From an uncultured Selenomonadaceae bacterium (GTDB lineage: Bacteria; Bacillota; Negativicutes; Selenomonadales; Selenomonadaceae): DNA of 33,846 bases. Position numbers and translations under genes: made by a program. The notes below the pieces were generated by a model. The model saw only the letters and a program-made list of their open reading frames with translations. It was not told the origin of the DNA and ran no database searches. This document shows, in pieces, positions 8,782 to 17,698 of this stretch; position 1 is the first letter of the stretch; each line of letters opens with the position of its first letter. Location: positions 16,311-50,156 of the forward strand of contig CAJTSO010000006.1 in assembly GCA_910579115.1 (NCBI GenBank), read 5' to 3'.

Positions 8782-10304
8782 TGGAGGGGAGGTTTCATGA
8801 TAGTAGAATGATTGTTGCAAAACCGGAGGAGCTAAGAGGGAGAGCCAATATAATCCACGATGGCGGCCGCCGCCCGTTGACTGCGATGTTTGGCCGGGAT
8901 GAGACAAATAACGGCGGCGGATATGACATTTATGTGGTATTTGAAGATATCGAAAAACATACCTTTGTCACTGTCAAGGCAATATTCGATCCAGATGGGG
9001 AGCTGACATATCCTTCCCTGACAAGAATCATCCCTGGCGCTGGCTGGTATGAGAGAGAAATTAACGATATGTTTGGCATTGTCCCTCAGGGACATCCGGA
9101 CCTTCGTCCCCTTGTGCTTCATGAGAGTTTTCCTGGAGATTACTATCCTCTTAGGAAGAATGTAAATAAAACAGGTCAGGTCAGGGGAGAACGGGAGTTC
9201 CCGATAGCCGTTGCAAAGGGTGAAGGTTTGTTCCAGGTACCGGTTGGGCCGATACATGCCGGTATCATTGAGCCTGGCCATTTCCGCTTCAGTCAGGCCG
9301 GAGAGTCTATGCTACAGTTAGATGCCAAGTTGTTCTTTACTCACCGGGGAATTGAGAAGGCAATGGAAGGCCTTACTCCACAAGAGGCACTTCCAATAGC
9401 TGAAAGAGTTTGTGGAGCTTGCAGTATAGCTAATACCTGGGGCTTTTGTCAGGCTGTGGAAAAAATAAGCGGAATACAGGTTCCGAAGAGGGCAGAGATT
9501 ATCCGCACGCTTCTGTCAGAGATAGAGCGAGTAACAAATCATGTTGGTGATATCGGGAATATTCCGGCAGGGGTCGGCTTTCAGCCGGCAATCAGTTTGG
9601 GAGCAAGGCTGAAAGAGCATTTAATGCGGTTGCAGGAACACATTACAGGAAATCGTTTCCTCCGTGGAATGATCATTCTCGGTGGAGTGTCTATGGATAT
9701 TCCCCCTGACTTGTCAGATGATATTTTGTCAGTGATTGCGGAAACAGAGAACGGTGTAAATGATATGGAGGTTTTGTTTGTTCAGCAGGAGAACTTCCAG
9801 AATCGAATCAGGACAACTGGCACTGTGCGGCCGCAGACAGCAAGGGATCTTGCAATGGTTGGCGTAGGAGCAAGAGCTAGCGGCTATGCCCATGACAGCC
9901 GGAGGGATTTTGATTACGGGGTTTACAGCTCTCTGAGTTTTGCGGTGAGAACCCAATCCGGTGGTGATGTTGCAGCCCGCCTGAAACAGCGCTTTGATGA
10001 GTTAAAGGAATCCTTTTCCATGATTCGCCAGCTCATAGTAATGTTAAAGCAGGAAAAGACGGGGCTTATGATTCATGTAGAATTTAAGGCTGGTGAAGCT
10101 TATGGTATCAGCGAATCAGCAAGAGGCAGCAACTTCTGGTACGTGGCAGTAGATGAAGCCGGTACCATAGACAGAGTATTTATTCGCAGCGCTTCTTATC
10201 CAAACTGGCCAGCGCTGACTATTGCTGTACAAGGCGATATAATTCCTGATTTTCCCCTGATTAACAAGAGCTTTGAACTCTGCTATGCATGTATTGACAG
10301 GTAA
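8781..10304 (+). CDS. hyfG: [NiFe]-hydrogenase large subunit, HyfG/HycE-like, with fused NuoC-type N-terminal domain
   Basis: A 507-residue catalytic subunit. Residues about 1-135 are a NuoC-like domain (GAGWYEREINDMFGI, PDLRPLVLHESFPGDYYPLRK); the rest is NuoD-like. The proximal metal motif is RVCGACSIANTWGF near residue 208 and the distal one is CYACIDR at the very C terminus. All four Cys that hold the Ni-Fe centre in this family are present, so it should be a real hydrogenase. Two oddities: the His usual after the first motif is Asn, and the protein stops right after the final Arg, leaving no C-terminal peptide for a maturation endopeptidase. GGGAGGTG ends 7 nt before the ATG, supporting this start over a later in-frame ATG at 8808. 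Confidence 0.93.
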   Translation: MEGRFHDSRMIVAKPEELRGRANIIHDGGRRPLTAMFGRDETNNGGGYDIYVVFEDIEKHTFVTVKAIFDPDGELTYPSLTRIIPGAGWYEREINDMFGIVPQGHPDLRPLVLHESFPGDYYPLRKNVNKTGQVRGEREFPIAVAKGEGLFQVPVGPIHAGIIEPGHFRFSQAGESMLQLDAKLFFTHRGIEKAMEGLTPQEALPIAERVCGACSIANTWGFCQAVEKISGIQVPKRAEIIRTLLSEIERVTNHVGDIGNIPAGVGFQPAISLGARLKEHLMRLQEHITGNRFLRGMIILGGVSMDIPPDLSDDILSVIAETENGVNDMEVLFVQQENFQNRIRTTGTVRPQTARDLAMVGVGARASGYAHDSRRDFDYGVYSSLSFAVRTQSGGDVAARLKQRFDELKESFSMIRQLIVMLKQEKTGLMIHVEFKAGEAYGISESARGSNFWYVAVDEAGTIDRVFIRSASYPNWPALTIAVQGDIIPDFPLINKSFELCYACIDR

Positions 10305-10310
10305 ATAATC

Positions 10311-11048
10311 ATGTTTAAGGTATTAGAACGACTATTTAACGATAAGATTGCTACAGAAGAAATAAGCCTTTCTGGCAGTGAACGTTATAGAGGTAAATTG
10401 TCAGGCAGTTTGTCTGCCGGCTGTTTTCATGAATGCGCAGCAGCATGTCCGGTTGGAGCATTTCAAATAAGCTCAAATACAGAAGGCTACAATATAGATT
10501 ACAAGAAGTGTGTTTTTTGTGGGCGCTGTGTTGAAAAGGCAATGTTACTTGGTGGCAGTGGGCTGCGGCACAGCAATGATGATGCCATGCCGTTTGTTTT
10601 TCCAGATATGGTGGAGGCTACAGCCGATGTTTTGAAAGAGAGGCTGGGCAGGAGCCTTCACGTAAGACATCTCGATGCTGGCAGCTGCAATGGTTGTGAT
10701 TTCGAGATGGGGGCATTATCTGGTCCAGTGTATGATTTGGCTCGGTATGGAGTTCATTTTGTGGCAAGTCCCCGGCATGCAGATTTGTTGATGATTACCG
10801 GTGTGGTAACACGAAATCTTGAACAGGCATTGAGGATGACCTATGAAGCTATGCCTGAGCCAAAGCTGGTAATGGCTTGCGGGGCCTGTGCCGCCGGCGG
10901 CAGCACTTATGGGGCAAGCTATGCAATAGTTGGAGCTGCCGACAAAGTTGTTCCGGTAGATATTTATGTCCCCGGCTGTCCGCCAAGACCTTCTGCCATG
11001 ATAGCCGGTCTTCTTGCAGCAGCGGATATCTTAAAAGAGAGAATGTAA
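10311..11048 (+). CDS. hyfI: Hydrogenase small subunit (HyfI/NuoB-like) with fused ferredoxin-like N-terminal domain
   Basis: A 245-residue protein. Residues about 1-75 are ferredoxin-like with two Cys clusters: CFHECAAACPVG and CVFCGRC. From about 100 the protein is a NuoB/HyfI-type small subunit: SCNGCDFEMGAL, ACGACAAGG and PGCPPRPSAM supply the four Cys for the proximal [4Fe-4S] cluster. It receives electrons and passes them to the Ni-Fe centre in HyfG. In E. coli the ferredoxin (HyfH/HycF) and small subunit are separate genes, so this is a fusion. The first Cys group lacks a canonical Cys and the second lacks its CP, so probably only one full cluster forms in the N-terminal domain. Last gene of the operon; a terminator follows. 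Confidence 0.88.
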   Translation: MFKVLERLFNDKIATEEISLSGSERYRGKLSGSLSAGCFHECAAACPVGAFQISSNTEGYNIDYKKCVFCGRCVEKAMLLGGSGLRHSNDDAMPFVFPDMVEATADVLKERLGRSLHVRHLDAGSCNGCDFEMGALSGPVYDLARYGVHFVASPRHADLLMITGVVTRNLEQALRMTYEAMPEPKLVMACGACAAGGSTYGASYAIVGAADKVVPVDIYVPGCPPRPSAMIAGLLAAADILKERM

Positions 11049-11059
11049 CTCTTTACCGC

Positions 11060-11108
11060 GAGCCTGTTATTACCCGGTTTTACCTGTGGAACAGGCTCAT
11101 TTTTATTT
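11060..11108 (+). terminator. Rho-independent terminator of hydrogenase operon
   Basis: A perfect 9-bp inverted repeat, GAGCCTGTT at 11060-11068 and AACAGGCTC at 11090-11098, is followed by ATTTTTATTT. It begins 12 bp after the hyfI stop. The 21-nt loop is rather long but the arm match is exact. Confidence 0.85.
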
Positions 11109-11259
11109 ACTTCCACAGGGAATAATGCTAAAATTAGACTCAATTATATTGCAGAATGGGTTGATTGTGGCCATGATTACTGTTAAGGGTGCAGGAAAGA
11201 TTCTGTTGAAGTATTGCTATTTTGCAACAGTTATGCGTAATTGTTTCAGATAGTTGCGG

Positions 11260-11265
11260 TATAAT
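11260..11265 (+). promoter_or_regulatory. Candidate -10 box of ftsH promoter
   Basis: TATAAT lies 45 bp before the chosen ftsH start; no convincing -35 is at the right distance. The rest of the gap between the hydrogenase terminator and ftsH holds only a short inverted repeat (CTGTTG at 11203-11208, CAACAG at 11225-11230). No CIRCE-type heat-shock operator was seen. Confidence 0.5.
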
Positions 11266-11310
11266 GAAAACAAATTAGAAATTAAACCATGGAGGGTATA
11301 TTATCTAAGT

Positions 11311-13197
11311 ATGGAAAAGTTTTTTAAGAATATAGTGCTGTATCTTCTTATAATCATGATTGCGGTAACCCTTATAGATGCCAATAGTGCAACTAAGAGC
11401 GGAAAGCGTGAAATGGATTATACCGGTTTCATGACGAATGTTGAGGAAGGAAATGTAGCTAAAGTCATAATTACCGATAATGTGCTGAAGGGAACTCTGT
11501 CAGATGGTACTGAGTTCGTGGCCACTGTTCCCCATAATGACGCTGAGCTTATTTCAAAGCTACGCTCAAGGAATGTAAATATTAAAGTTGAAAATCCTAT
11601 TGAACCTCCCTGGTGGTCTTCAGTTTTGATGTCTATACTGCCGGTTGTGGTAATAATATTTGCTATCGCCTATTTCATGGGTGGAAATAACAATGGTCCC
11701 GGCCGCCTGTTCAGTTTCGGAAAAAGTAAAGCACGGATGACAATGCCTGATAATGTAAAGGTAAATTTCTCTGACGTTGCCGGTGCTGACGAAGCGAAGG
11801 AAGAATTGGCGGAAGTGGTAGAGTTCCTGAAGGAGCCGGAAAAATTCAGCGGTTTGGGGGCAAAAATTCCTAAGGGCGTGTTGCTTTTTGGCTCTCCCGG
11901 TACAGGTAAAACTCTTTTGGCAAAAGCGGTGGCTGGGGAAGCAGGCGTACCTTTCTTCTCTATCAGCGGTTCTGACTTCGTAGAAATGTTTGTCGGTGTA
12001 GGCGCTTCCCGAGTTCGGGATTTGTTTAACAATGCAAAGCGTGAGGCGCCTTGTATCGTATTCATTGATGAAATTGATGCGGTTGGCCGTCAGCGTGGCG
12101 CCGGTGTTGGCGGCGGGCATGATGAAAGAGAGCAAACCCTCAATCAGTTGCTTGTTGAGATGGATGGTTTTGAGACAAACGAGGGTATTATTGTAATCGC
12201 GGCAACTAACCGGCCTGATATTCTTGATCCTGCCTTGCTACGCCCCGGCCGCTTTGACCGTCAGATAACGGTTGACCGCCCTGATGTGAAGGGCCGTGAG
12301 GAAATTCTCAAAGTACACATTAAGAATAAGCCTATTAACGACGATGTGGATTTAACGGTACTTGCCAGGCGGACTCCTGGCTTTTCAGGCGCGGACCTGG
12401 CGAACCTTGTAAACGAGGCGGCCCTCTTATCGGCGCGCCGTAATCAAAAGGTTGTATCCATGGCAACGCTGGAGGAATCCATCGAAAGGGTAATGGCCGG
12501 GCCAGAACGCAAGTCTAAGGTAATGAGTGACAAGGAGCGAAAGCTTACTGCCTATCATGAAGGTGGTCATACCCTCGCCGGCATGAAGCTGCCAAATGCT
12601 GATCCTGTCCATAAGGTTACGATTATCCCCCGTGGTCGGGCTGGCGGCTATACCCTCATGCTGCCGCAAGAAGACCGCTCTTATGAAACCCGCAGCCAGC
12701 TTCGTAATCAGATTACAACCCTTCTGGGTGGTCGTGTGGCAGAGGAGTTAATATTGAAAGATATTTCCACCGGGGCCTCAAACGACATTCAAAGAGCTTC
12801 CCAGCTGGCCAGAGCGATGGTTACTCAATACGGAATGAGTGAAAAACTTGGTCCGGTTAATTACGGTTCGGGAGAGCATCATCAAGTTTTCTTAGGCAGG
12901 GAGATTGGCCAGCAGAGAAATTATTCGGAAGAAATTGCCTCTGAAATCGATAAGGAAGTACAGCGGTATATTTCTGACGCTTATGAGAATTGCCGGAAAA
13001 TTCTTGAAGAAAATATTGATGATTTGCACGCCATTGCTGCGGCTCTAATGGAAAAGGAGACGCTCCACGCCAAGGAGTTGGAGAAAATAGTTGCCGAGAC
13101 TGAGGCAAAGCGTACGGCTTTGGGAATGGCTGATATAACAGAGAATACGGTGGCTGTAGCAGAGCCGGAAACTTCTATACAGGGTGAAGGATTATAA
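11311..13197 (+). CDS. ftsH: ATP-dependent membrane zinc metalloprotease FtsH
   Basis: A 628-residue protein. Two membrane segments (residues about 5-22 and 105-125) flank an extracytoplasmic domain. An AAA+ ATPase follows, with Walker A GSPGTGKT near 193, Walker B IVFIDEIDAVGRQRG and second region of homology NRPDILDPALLRPGRFDRQ. The peptidase site is HEGGH near 415, an HExxH zinc motif. FtsH degrades unfolded membrane proteins and selected regulators. The ATG at 11311 is chosen because MEKFFKNIVLYLL is the usual FtsH N terminus; an upstream in-frame start at 11254 would overlap the -10 box. GGAGGG at 11291-11296 is 14 nt away, longer than ideal. Repeat copy A starts inside the stop codon region. 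Confidence 0.97.
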   Translation: MEKFFKNIVLYLLIIMIAVTLIDANSATKSGKREMDYTGFMTNVEEGNVAKVIITDNVLKGTLSDGTEFVATVPHNDAELISKLRSRNVNIKVENPIEPPWWSSVLMSILPVVVIIFAIAYFMGGNNNGPGRLFSFGKSKARMTMPDNVKVNFSDVAGADEAKEELAEVVEFLKEPEKFSGLGAKIPKGVLLFGSPGTGKTLLAKAVAGEAGVPFFSISGSDFVEMFVGVGASRVRDLFNNAKREAPCIVFIDEIDAVGRQRGAGVGGGHDEREQTLNQLLVEMDGFETNEGIIVIAATNRPDILDPALLRPGRFDRQITVDRPDVKGREEILKVHIKNKPINDDVDLTVLARRTPGFSGADLANLVNEAALLSARRNQKVVSMATLEESIERVMAGPERKSKVMSDKERKLTAYHEGGHTLAGMKLPNADPVHKVTIIPRGRAGGYTLMLPQEDRSYETRSQLRNQITTLLGGRVAEELILKDISTGASNDIQRASQLARAMVTQYGMSEKLGPVNYGSGEHHQVFLGREIGQQRNYSEEIASEIDKEVQRYISDAYENCRKILEENIDDLHAIAAALMEKETLHAKELEKIVAETEAKRTALGMADITENTVAVAEPETSIQGEGL

Positions 13198-13249
13198 TTC
13201 GGCCTTTCAGGGAATTGCAGGATAATTCCCATCGATTGGCATTTAACGA
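13192..13249 (+). repeat. 58-bp dispersed intergenic repeat, copy A
   Basis: The copy starts at TTATAAT overlapping the ftsH stop codon and ends at TTTAACGA. It aligns without gaps to copies B (17571-17628) and C (19503-19560); against C, 45 of 58 positions match by manual count. The centre is a hairpin, GGGAATT pairing with AATTCCC. A further stretch of about 15 bp (GTCGCCATAAA) also resembles the sequence after copy B. Confidence 0.85.
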
Positions 13250-13266
13250 TTTGTCGCCATAAAGCA

Positions 13267-13311
13267 GGGGCTGTGAAAAATGAGGTTTATCATTTCTCAC
13301 AGCCCCTTTTG
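13267..13311 (+). terminator. Rho-independent terminator downstream of ftsH
   Basis: GGGGCTGTGA at 13267-13276 pairs perfectly with TCACAGCCCC at 13297-13306, and the stem is extended inside by AAATGA/TCATTT. TTTT follows. It ends the ftsH transcript just after repeat copy A. Confidence 0.9.
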
Positions 13312-13341
13312 ATGGTAAACAGGCAGCCTGGGGGTGTTTTT

Positions 13342-14511
13342 ATGAGATTTATACATACGGCAGACTTGCATTTGGGGAAAATGCTTAACGGTGAACGTTT
13401 GACTGAATTACAGAGCGATGTTCTTGATAATCTGCTAAAGCTCGTGGAGGAAACCAAGGCAGAAGCGGTAGTAATTGCCGGGGATGTATATGATAGAAGC
13501 GTCCCGCCAGAGGAGGCAATGGAACTTTTTGACCGGTTTGTTAATACGCTGGTTTGTGAGACAGGAAGGAAGCTCCTCTATATAGCCGGCAATCACGACA
13601 GTGACAAGAGAATAAACTACGGGGCAAAAATTATGGCTCCTGGTGGAGTGTTTGTTGGCGGAATTCTTCAGGATGATCCTATCCCGGTTATTCTTCATGA
13701 TAAGTACGGGCCGGTCTATTTCTCCCTGATTCCCTATGTGACTCCGGAACGGGTCCGCAACCTATGGGGGAAAGATAATTTGTCATTTAAAGAAGCAATG
13801 GATTTTGTGATTGCCAAGGAATTGGATGCAGTCAGGAAGCTGGCTGTTCCGGGAGAAGTTCTGAGATCGGTTGCTGTAGCTCATGCTTTTGTTACAGGAG
13901 GAAGCGTATCCGGTTCTGAACGGGAACTTTCCGTAGGTGGTTCAGGGCAGGTGGGGGCGGATTCGTTTTATCCATATACTTATGCAGCCCTTGGTCATCT
14001 TCATGCTCCCCAGAGAATAAAAGGAAATATTTGGTACAGTGGATCACCTTTGAAATATTCTCTCAATGAATTTAACCAGACAAAAGCCTTTCTTGTAGTG
14101 GATATAGACGGTAAAGGACATGTATCGGTTGAATGGCGGAAGATTATACCGAAAAGAGACCTTAGATTGTTGGATAACGTAAGCTTTCAACAGGTCATTG
14201 CGGAAGCTGAGAAGCTTCCACTGTCAAAGCGGGAAGACTTTTTGTGGATCAAGCTAATTGACAGAGAACCTGTTCTGGGCGCCATGGAAAGATTGCGGGA
14301 ACGGTATCCTAATATCCTGTCACTGGAGTGGGTAAACAGAGGAAATGCCGGCGAAGACAGGGTAACAGATAGCAGACAGCTTATGTCGCAAAGTAAGGAA
14401 AAACTGTTTGAATCATTTTTTGAAGAGGTCACAGGGGATAAACTTACGGAAGAGGAGCGGGTAGTTTTGCGACAGGGAATAAAAGAGTCTGAGGGAGGAG
14501 CAAGAGTATGA
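13342..14511 (+). CDS. sbcD: Exonuclease SbcD, Mre11-type nuclease subunit
   Basis: A 389-residue calcineurin-like phosphoesterase, the nuclease half of the SbcCD (Mre11-Rad50) complex that opens DNA hairpins and trims protein-blocked ends. Metal-binding motifs appear in order: HTADLHLG at residues 5-12, GDVYDR, GNHDSD, and ALGHLHAPQ near 218-226. The start at 13342 is chosen because MRFIHTADLHLGK is the standard N terminus and GGGGGTG precedes it. An in-frame GTG at 13273 lies within the ftsH terminator and is rejected. The stop overlaps the sbcC start by 4 bp (ATGA), so the two are coupled. Confidence 0.97.
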   Translation: MRFIHTADLHLGKMLNGERLTELQSDVLDNLLKLVEETKAEAVVIAGDVYDRSVPPEEAMELFDRFVNTLVCETGRKLLYIAGNHDSDKRINYGAKIMAPGGVFVGGILQDDPIPVILHDKYGPVYFSLIPYVTPERVRNLWGKDNLSFKEAMDFVIAKELDAVRKLAVPGEVLRSVAVAHAFVTGGSVSGSERELSVGGSGQVGADSFYPYTYAALGHLHAPQRIKGNIWYSGSPLKYSLNEFNQTKAFLVVDIDGKGHVSVEWRKIIPKRDLRLLDNVSFQQVIAEAEKLPLSKREDFLWIKLIDREPVLGAMERLRERYPNILSLEWVNRGNAGEDRVTDSRQLMSQSKEKLFESFFEEVTGDKLTEEERVVLRQGIKESEGGARV

Positions 14512-17500
14512 GACCTCTAAGGCTTGCAATGACGGCATTTGGCCCCTATGCTCAGAAGAATGTTATAGATTTTGACCAACTGCGAGAAAAGAATATATCC
14601 CTATTCCTTATCAATGGAAAAACAGGCAGTGGAAAGTCTGCTATTTTTGCTGCCATGTGTTACGCTTTATATGGGGCTTTGCCCGGAGGCGAGCCTGTTC
14701 CGGCAGAATATATGCGCAGTCATCTGGCCGAAGAAAAACAAGGAGCAGTAGTTGATTTTACATTTATCGTGGGAGAAAAGAAGTATCGGGTGGAAAGACA
14801 GCCTGCATTTAAGAGACCTGGAAATAAAAATGGGACGGCGGCAAAAGCGGTTCTTTGGGAGATAGAAAACGAAGGACAGGAAAAACTGTTGGAGGAAAAA
14901 ATAATAGCGGTAAATGAAAGGATAAAGGAAATAGTCGGTGTTGACCGCCAGCAGTTCTGTCAGGTGGTGATGCTTCCTCAGGGCGAATTTAGAGAGTTTC
15001 TCAAGGCAGATACAGATAAAAGGGCAAGACTTTTATCTAAGCTGTTTTCAACGGGAATGTACGGCGATATAATAAGTCGCTTAAAGGAGAAAAGGGGAGA
15101 GCTGGCGGAAAGCTGGAAAAAGGCATTAAACGAGAGAAAACTTTTGGCAAAGGACATAATCGAAGGAGATGATATCTCAGAGGCAAATCTTGAGGCAAAA
15201 ATCCATGAGGCGGAAAGGGAATTAGAGAAATATAGAGAACTTCTCATGAGCTCAGGAAGTGAGCTGAAAAAGGCCCGGAAAGAGTTGGAGCAGGCAAGAG
15301 CTTTGGCTGAAAAGTTCCGCGTATATGAATTTGTAAAGAATGAATACGAGAAAAAAAGCCTGGAAAGGGATGAGATCCACCGGAAAACAATAGAATGTCA
15401 AAAAATTGAGTCCGCAAGAGAGATAAAGCATTTGTGGGATAGATTGTCCTATGCTGAAGAAAATAGGCAGGCGGCAGAGTCTAAACTTCGGGAGACAGAA
15501 TCTGCTGTTAAAGAAAAACAGAAAAAACTGGAAAAGGCAAGGGAAACTTTCGCTATTCAGGAAAAGAAGTCTAAAGAAAGAGAAGAGGCAGTCAAAGAGG
15601 TTCACAATCTGGACGGGTTAAAGGATAAAGTGGAAGCCTATGAGACAGTTTCCCTTCTTTATGAAAGGGCATTTGAGAAGTGGGAAAGACTAAAGTCAGA
15701 GCTAACCTATTTTAAGACAAGGTTGGAAGTAGCTGATAAAGAGGGTAAAAGGCTTCTGGAAGAGAGGATTTCCCTGGAAAAAATATGTGGTCTGACTGAG
15801 CTTTATGAGAATAAAGTTCATACTCTGGAAGGAAATTTGGCCAGGTTAGATTCTTATGAAACGGCAAAAAGAGAATGTGTTGAGTTAATGGAAAATCTGG
15901 AAAAATTCGTAGTGAAAAAGAATATGGCGGAAAAGGAGGAAAAGAGGACAGAGCTGGTATATAAACAGCTTCAGGGGAAATGGTTCAGCTGTCAGGCAGC
16001 AATACTGGCGGCAGAACTTGGTGAAAATGTCCCTTGTCCGGTTTGTGGTTCTTTTGACCACCCAAACCCGGCAGTCTCATCGGATGATCACCCTTCCGAG
16101 TCCGATCTTAAAGAGGCTGAATTTAATTGGGGAAAAGCACATAGTAAATCTGAAAAAGCAGGATTCCTGATGCGTGAGGCACAGCAGCAATTAGCGGCGG
16201 GAGAAGCGAGACTGAGCGCGCTGGCTTCTTTGGGAGACGGCAGTGATAGAGATTCGGTTAAAATGGAGTATGAGTCGGCGGTTAAAGAACTTGAGAAAGC
16301 CAGGAAGGCAGAGGAGCGGTTGACAAAGGAGATTTTTCCTGCCTTGGAAAATTTGGAAAAGAGGAGAAAATCTCTATTATCAGTTTTAGAAGAAAAGGCG
16401 AAAGAACTGGAGAAAACAGAGAACGATGTAAATAGAGAGAAGGCATCAATAGAGATGTATGAGAAGGACTTGGCCGATGACTGCCGCAGCATTGATGCCT
16501 GGCAGAAAAAGTACCAAAGAATATCCCTTATCAGGAATAACCTGGAAAAAGACTACAACATTGCAGCTGCCGCTGTAAAGCAATTAGAGCAGGAAACGGC
16601 TGCAGTCAGGGCACTACAGGAGAAAGCCATTGAAAACGTGGAGGAGTGTGAAGCGGAAAGAAACGAGGCTGAGCAGAAATTTATCCGGGAAATGACGGGG
16701 AAGGGATTTGGTAGCCGAGAAACTTTTGAAGGCGCTATCCGGCTATTGCCACAGCTGGAGAAATGGCAGAAATATGTTCAGAATTACGAAAAGGAGCTGT
16801 ACGGCCTTCAGGAAAAAATAAGGATGGCGGAAAGGGCCGTGCAGGACAAAGATCAACCTGATGTACAGGTTTTGGCTGAGGCTGTGAATGAAAGGGAAAA
16901 AGAATTGGCCAAACTGGGTCAGAAGGTTGGCGGAATGACCAGGGAACTGGAGATGAAAAAACAAAAGGCTCGGGAAATATCCAAAATCAACGGGGATATA
17001 GAAAACCTGGAAAAACAATTTGCTCCGGTGGCAAGATTGGCTGAGGTAGCTGACGGCATAAACGATAAAAATCTTAATTTTGAAAATTTTGTACTTAGAA
17101 GCTGTCTTGAGGACATAACTGACAGAGCTAACCAGAGGCTCAGGCAAATTAGCAGGAATCGTTACGAACTGCAAAGAACCGGCAAAAATCAAAAAAGGAC
17201 CGGTGGAAAAAAGAGTCTTGGCCTCGACTTCGTGATATATGACAGCTGGAGCGGAGATGAGCGGCCGGTGTCCACCCTGTCGGGCGGAGAAAGCTTCATC
17301 ACCGCTTTGGCAATAGCCTTGGGAACAGCGGATATTGTTATGGAATACAGTGGCGGAATCAAGCTGGAGACAGTATTCATTGACGAAGGTTTTGGCACTC
17401 TCGATTCGGAAATGCTGGATAAGGTAATGGAGGTTTTGAGTCGGTTGAGCTATGGTGGACACCGCCTGGTTGGATTGATTTCTCATGTTCAGGAATTGGT

Positions 17501-17576
17501 AGAGCGGGTTGATGTTCGGCTCGATGTAATTCAAAGAGGTGATGGTACAAGCGAGACAAGATTTGTTGGATTATAA
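14508..17576 (+). CDS. sbcC: Exonuclease SbcC, Rad50-type ATPase subunit
   Basis: A 1022-residue SMC-like ATPase. Walker A NGKTGSGKSAIF is near residues 36-47, and two long charged coiled-coil regions rich in Glu and Lys follow. The zinc hook CPVCG is at about 509-513, midway between them. The C-terminal lobe has the ABC signature LSGGES near 924 and Walker B VFIDEGFGTLD near 955. It dimerises by the zinc hook and drives the SbcD nuclease by ATP hydrolysis. It overlaps sbcD by 4 bp with GGAGGAG upstream of ATG. Repeat copy B begins at the stop codon, as copy A does at ftsH. Confidence 0.97.
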   Translation: MRPLRLAMTAFGPYAQKNVIDFDQLREKNISLFLINGKTGSGKSAIFAAMCYALYGALPGGEPVPAEYMRSHLAEEKQGAVVDFTFIVGEKKYRVERQPAFKRPGNKNGTAAKAVLWEIENEGQEKLLEEKIIAVNERIKEIVGVDRQQFCQVVMLPQGEFREFLKADTDKRARLLSKLFSTGMYGDIISRLKEKRGELAESWKKALNERKLLAKDIIEGDDISEANLEAKIHEAERELEKYRELLMSSGSELKKARKELEQARALAEKFRVYEFVKNEYEKKSLERDEIHRKTIECQKIESAREIKHLWDRLSYAEENRQAAESKLRETESAVKEKQKKLEKARETFAIQEKKSKEREEAVKEVHNLDGLKDKVEAYETVSLLYERAFEKWERLKSELTYFKTRLEVADKEGKRLLEERISLEKICGLTELYENKVHTLEGNLARLDSYETAKRECVELMENLEKFVVKKNMAEKEEKRTELVYKQLQGKWFSCQAAILAAELGENVPCPVCGSFDHPNPAVSSDDHPSESDLKEAEFNWGKAHSKSEKAGFLMREAQQQLAAGEARLSALASLGDGSDRDSVKMEYESAVKELEKARKAEERLTKEIFPALENLEKRRKSLLSVLEEKAKELEKTENDVNREKASIEMYEKDLADDCRSIDAWQKKYQRISLIRNNLEKDYNIAAAAVKQLEQETAAVRALQEKAIENVEECEAERNEAEQKFIREMTGKGFGSRETFEGAIRLLPQLEKWQKYVQNYEKELYGLQEKIRMAERAVQDKDQPDVQVLAEAVNEREKELAKLGQKVGGMTRELEMKKQKAREISKINGDIENLEKQFAPVARLAEVADGINDKNLNFENFVLRSCLEDITDRANQRLRQISRNRYELQRTGKNQKRTGGKKSLGLDFVIYDSWSGDERPVSTLSGGESFITALAIALGTADIVMEYSGGIKLETVFIDEGFGTLDSEMLDKVMEVLSRLSYGGHRLVGLISHVQELVERVDVRLDVIQRGDGTSETRFVGL

Positions 17577-17628
17577 TGCAGCAGTTCGAGGAACTGCATG
17601 GCAATTTCTACCTGATGGCATTCAGCGA
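17571..17628 (+). repeat. 58-bp dispersed intergenic repeat, copy B
   Basis: The copy starts at TTATAAT spanning the sbcC stop and ends at TTCAGCGA. The gapless match to copy C is 46 of 58 by manual count. The central hairpin is GGAACTGC/GCAATTTC, with one mismatch and one G-U pair around ATG. It is in the same orientation as copies A and C. Confidence 0.85.
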
Positions 17629-17641
17629 CTGGTCGTTATAA

Positions 17642-17692
17642 AAAAACAGGGCGGCGACAAATGATTTCTCATTTATCGCCACCCTGTTTTTA
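17642..17692 (+). terminator. Bidirectional terminator between sbcC and the DUF4931 gene
   Basis: AACAGGGCGGCGACAAATGA pairs, with two single mismatches, with the stretch ending CCCTGTT at 17687, closing a TTTC loop. The + strand side ends in TTTTTATA and the opposite side is a run of A (17641-17646). The hairpin can therefore stop transcription from both convergent genes. Confidence 0.9.
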
Positions 17693-17698
17693 TACAGC

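Noticed and set aside
11174..11254. 26-residue open frame before ftsH
   Set aside because: No Shine-Dalgarno and it ends close to the ftsH -10 box; nothing supports translation.
16743..17534. 263-residue minus-strand open frame inside sbcC
   Set aside because: It lies opposite the conserved ATPase C-terminal lobe and has no family resemblance; a shadow of the real gene.
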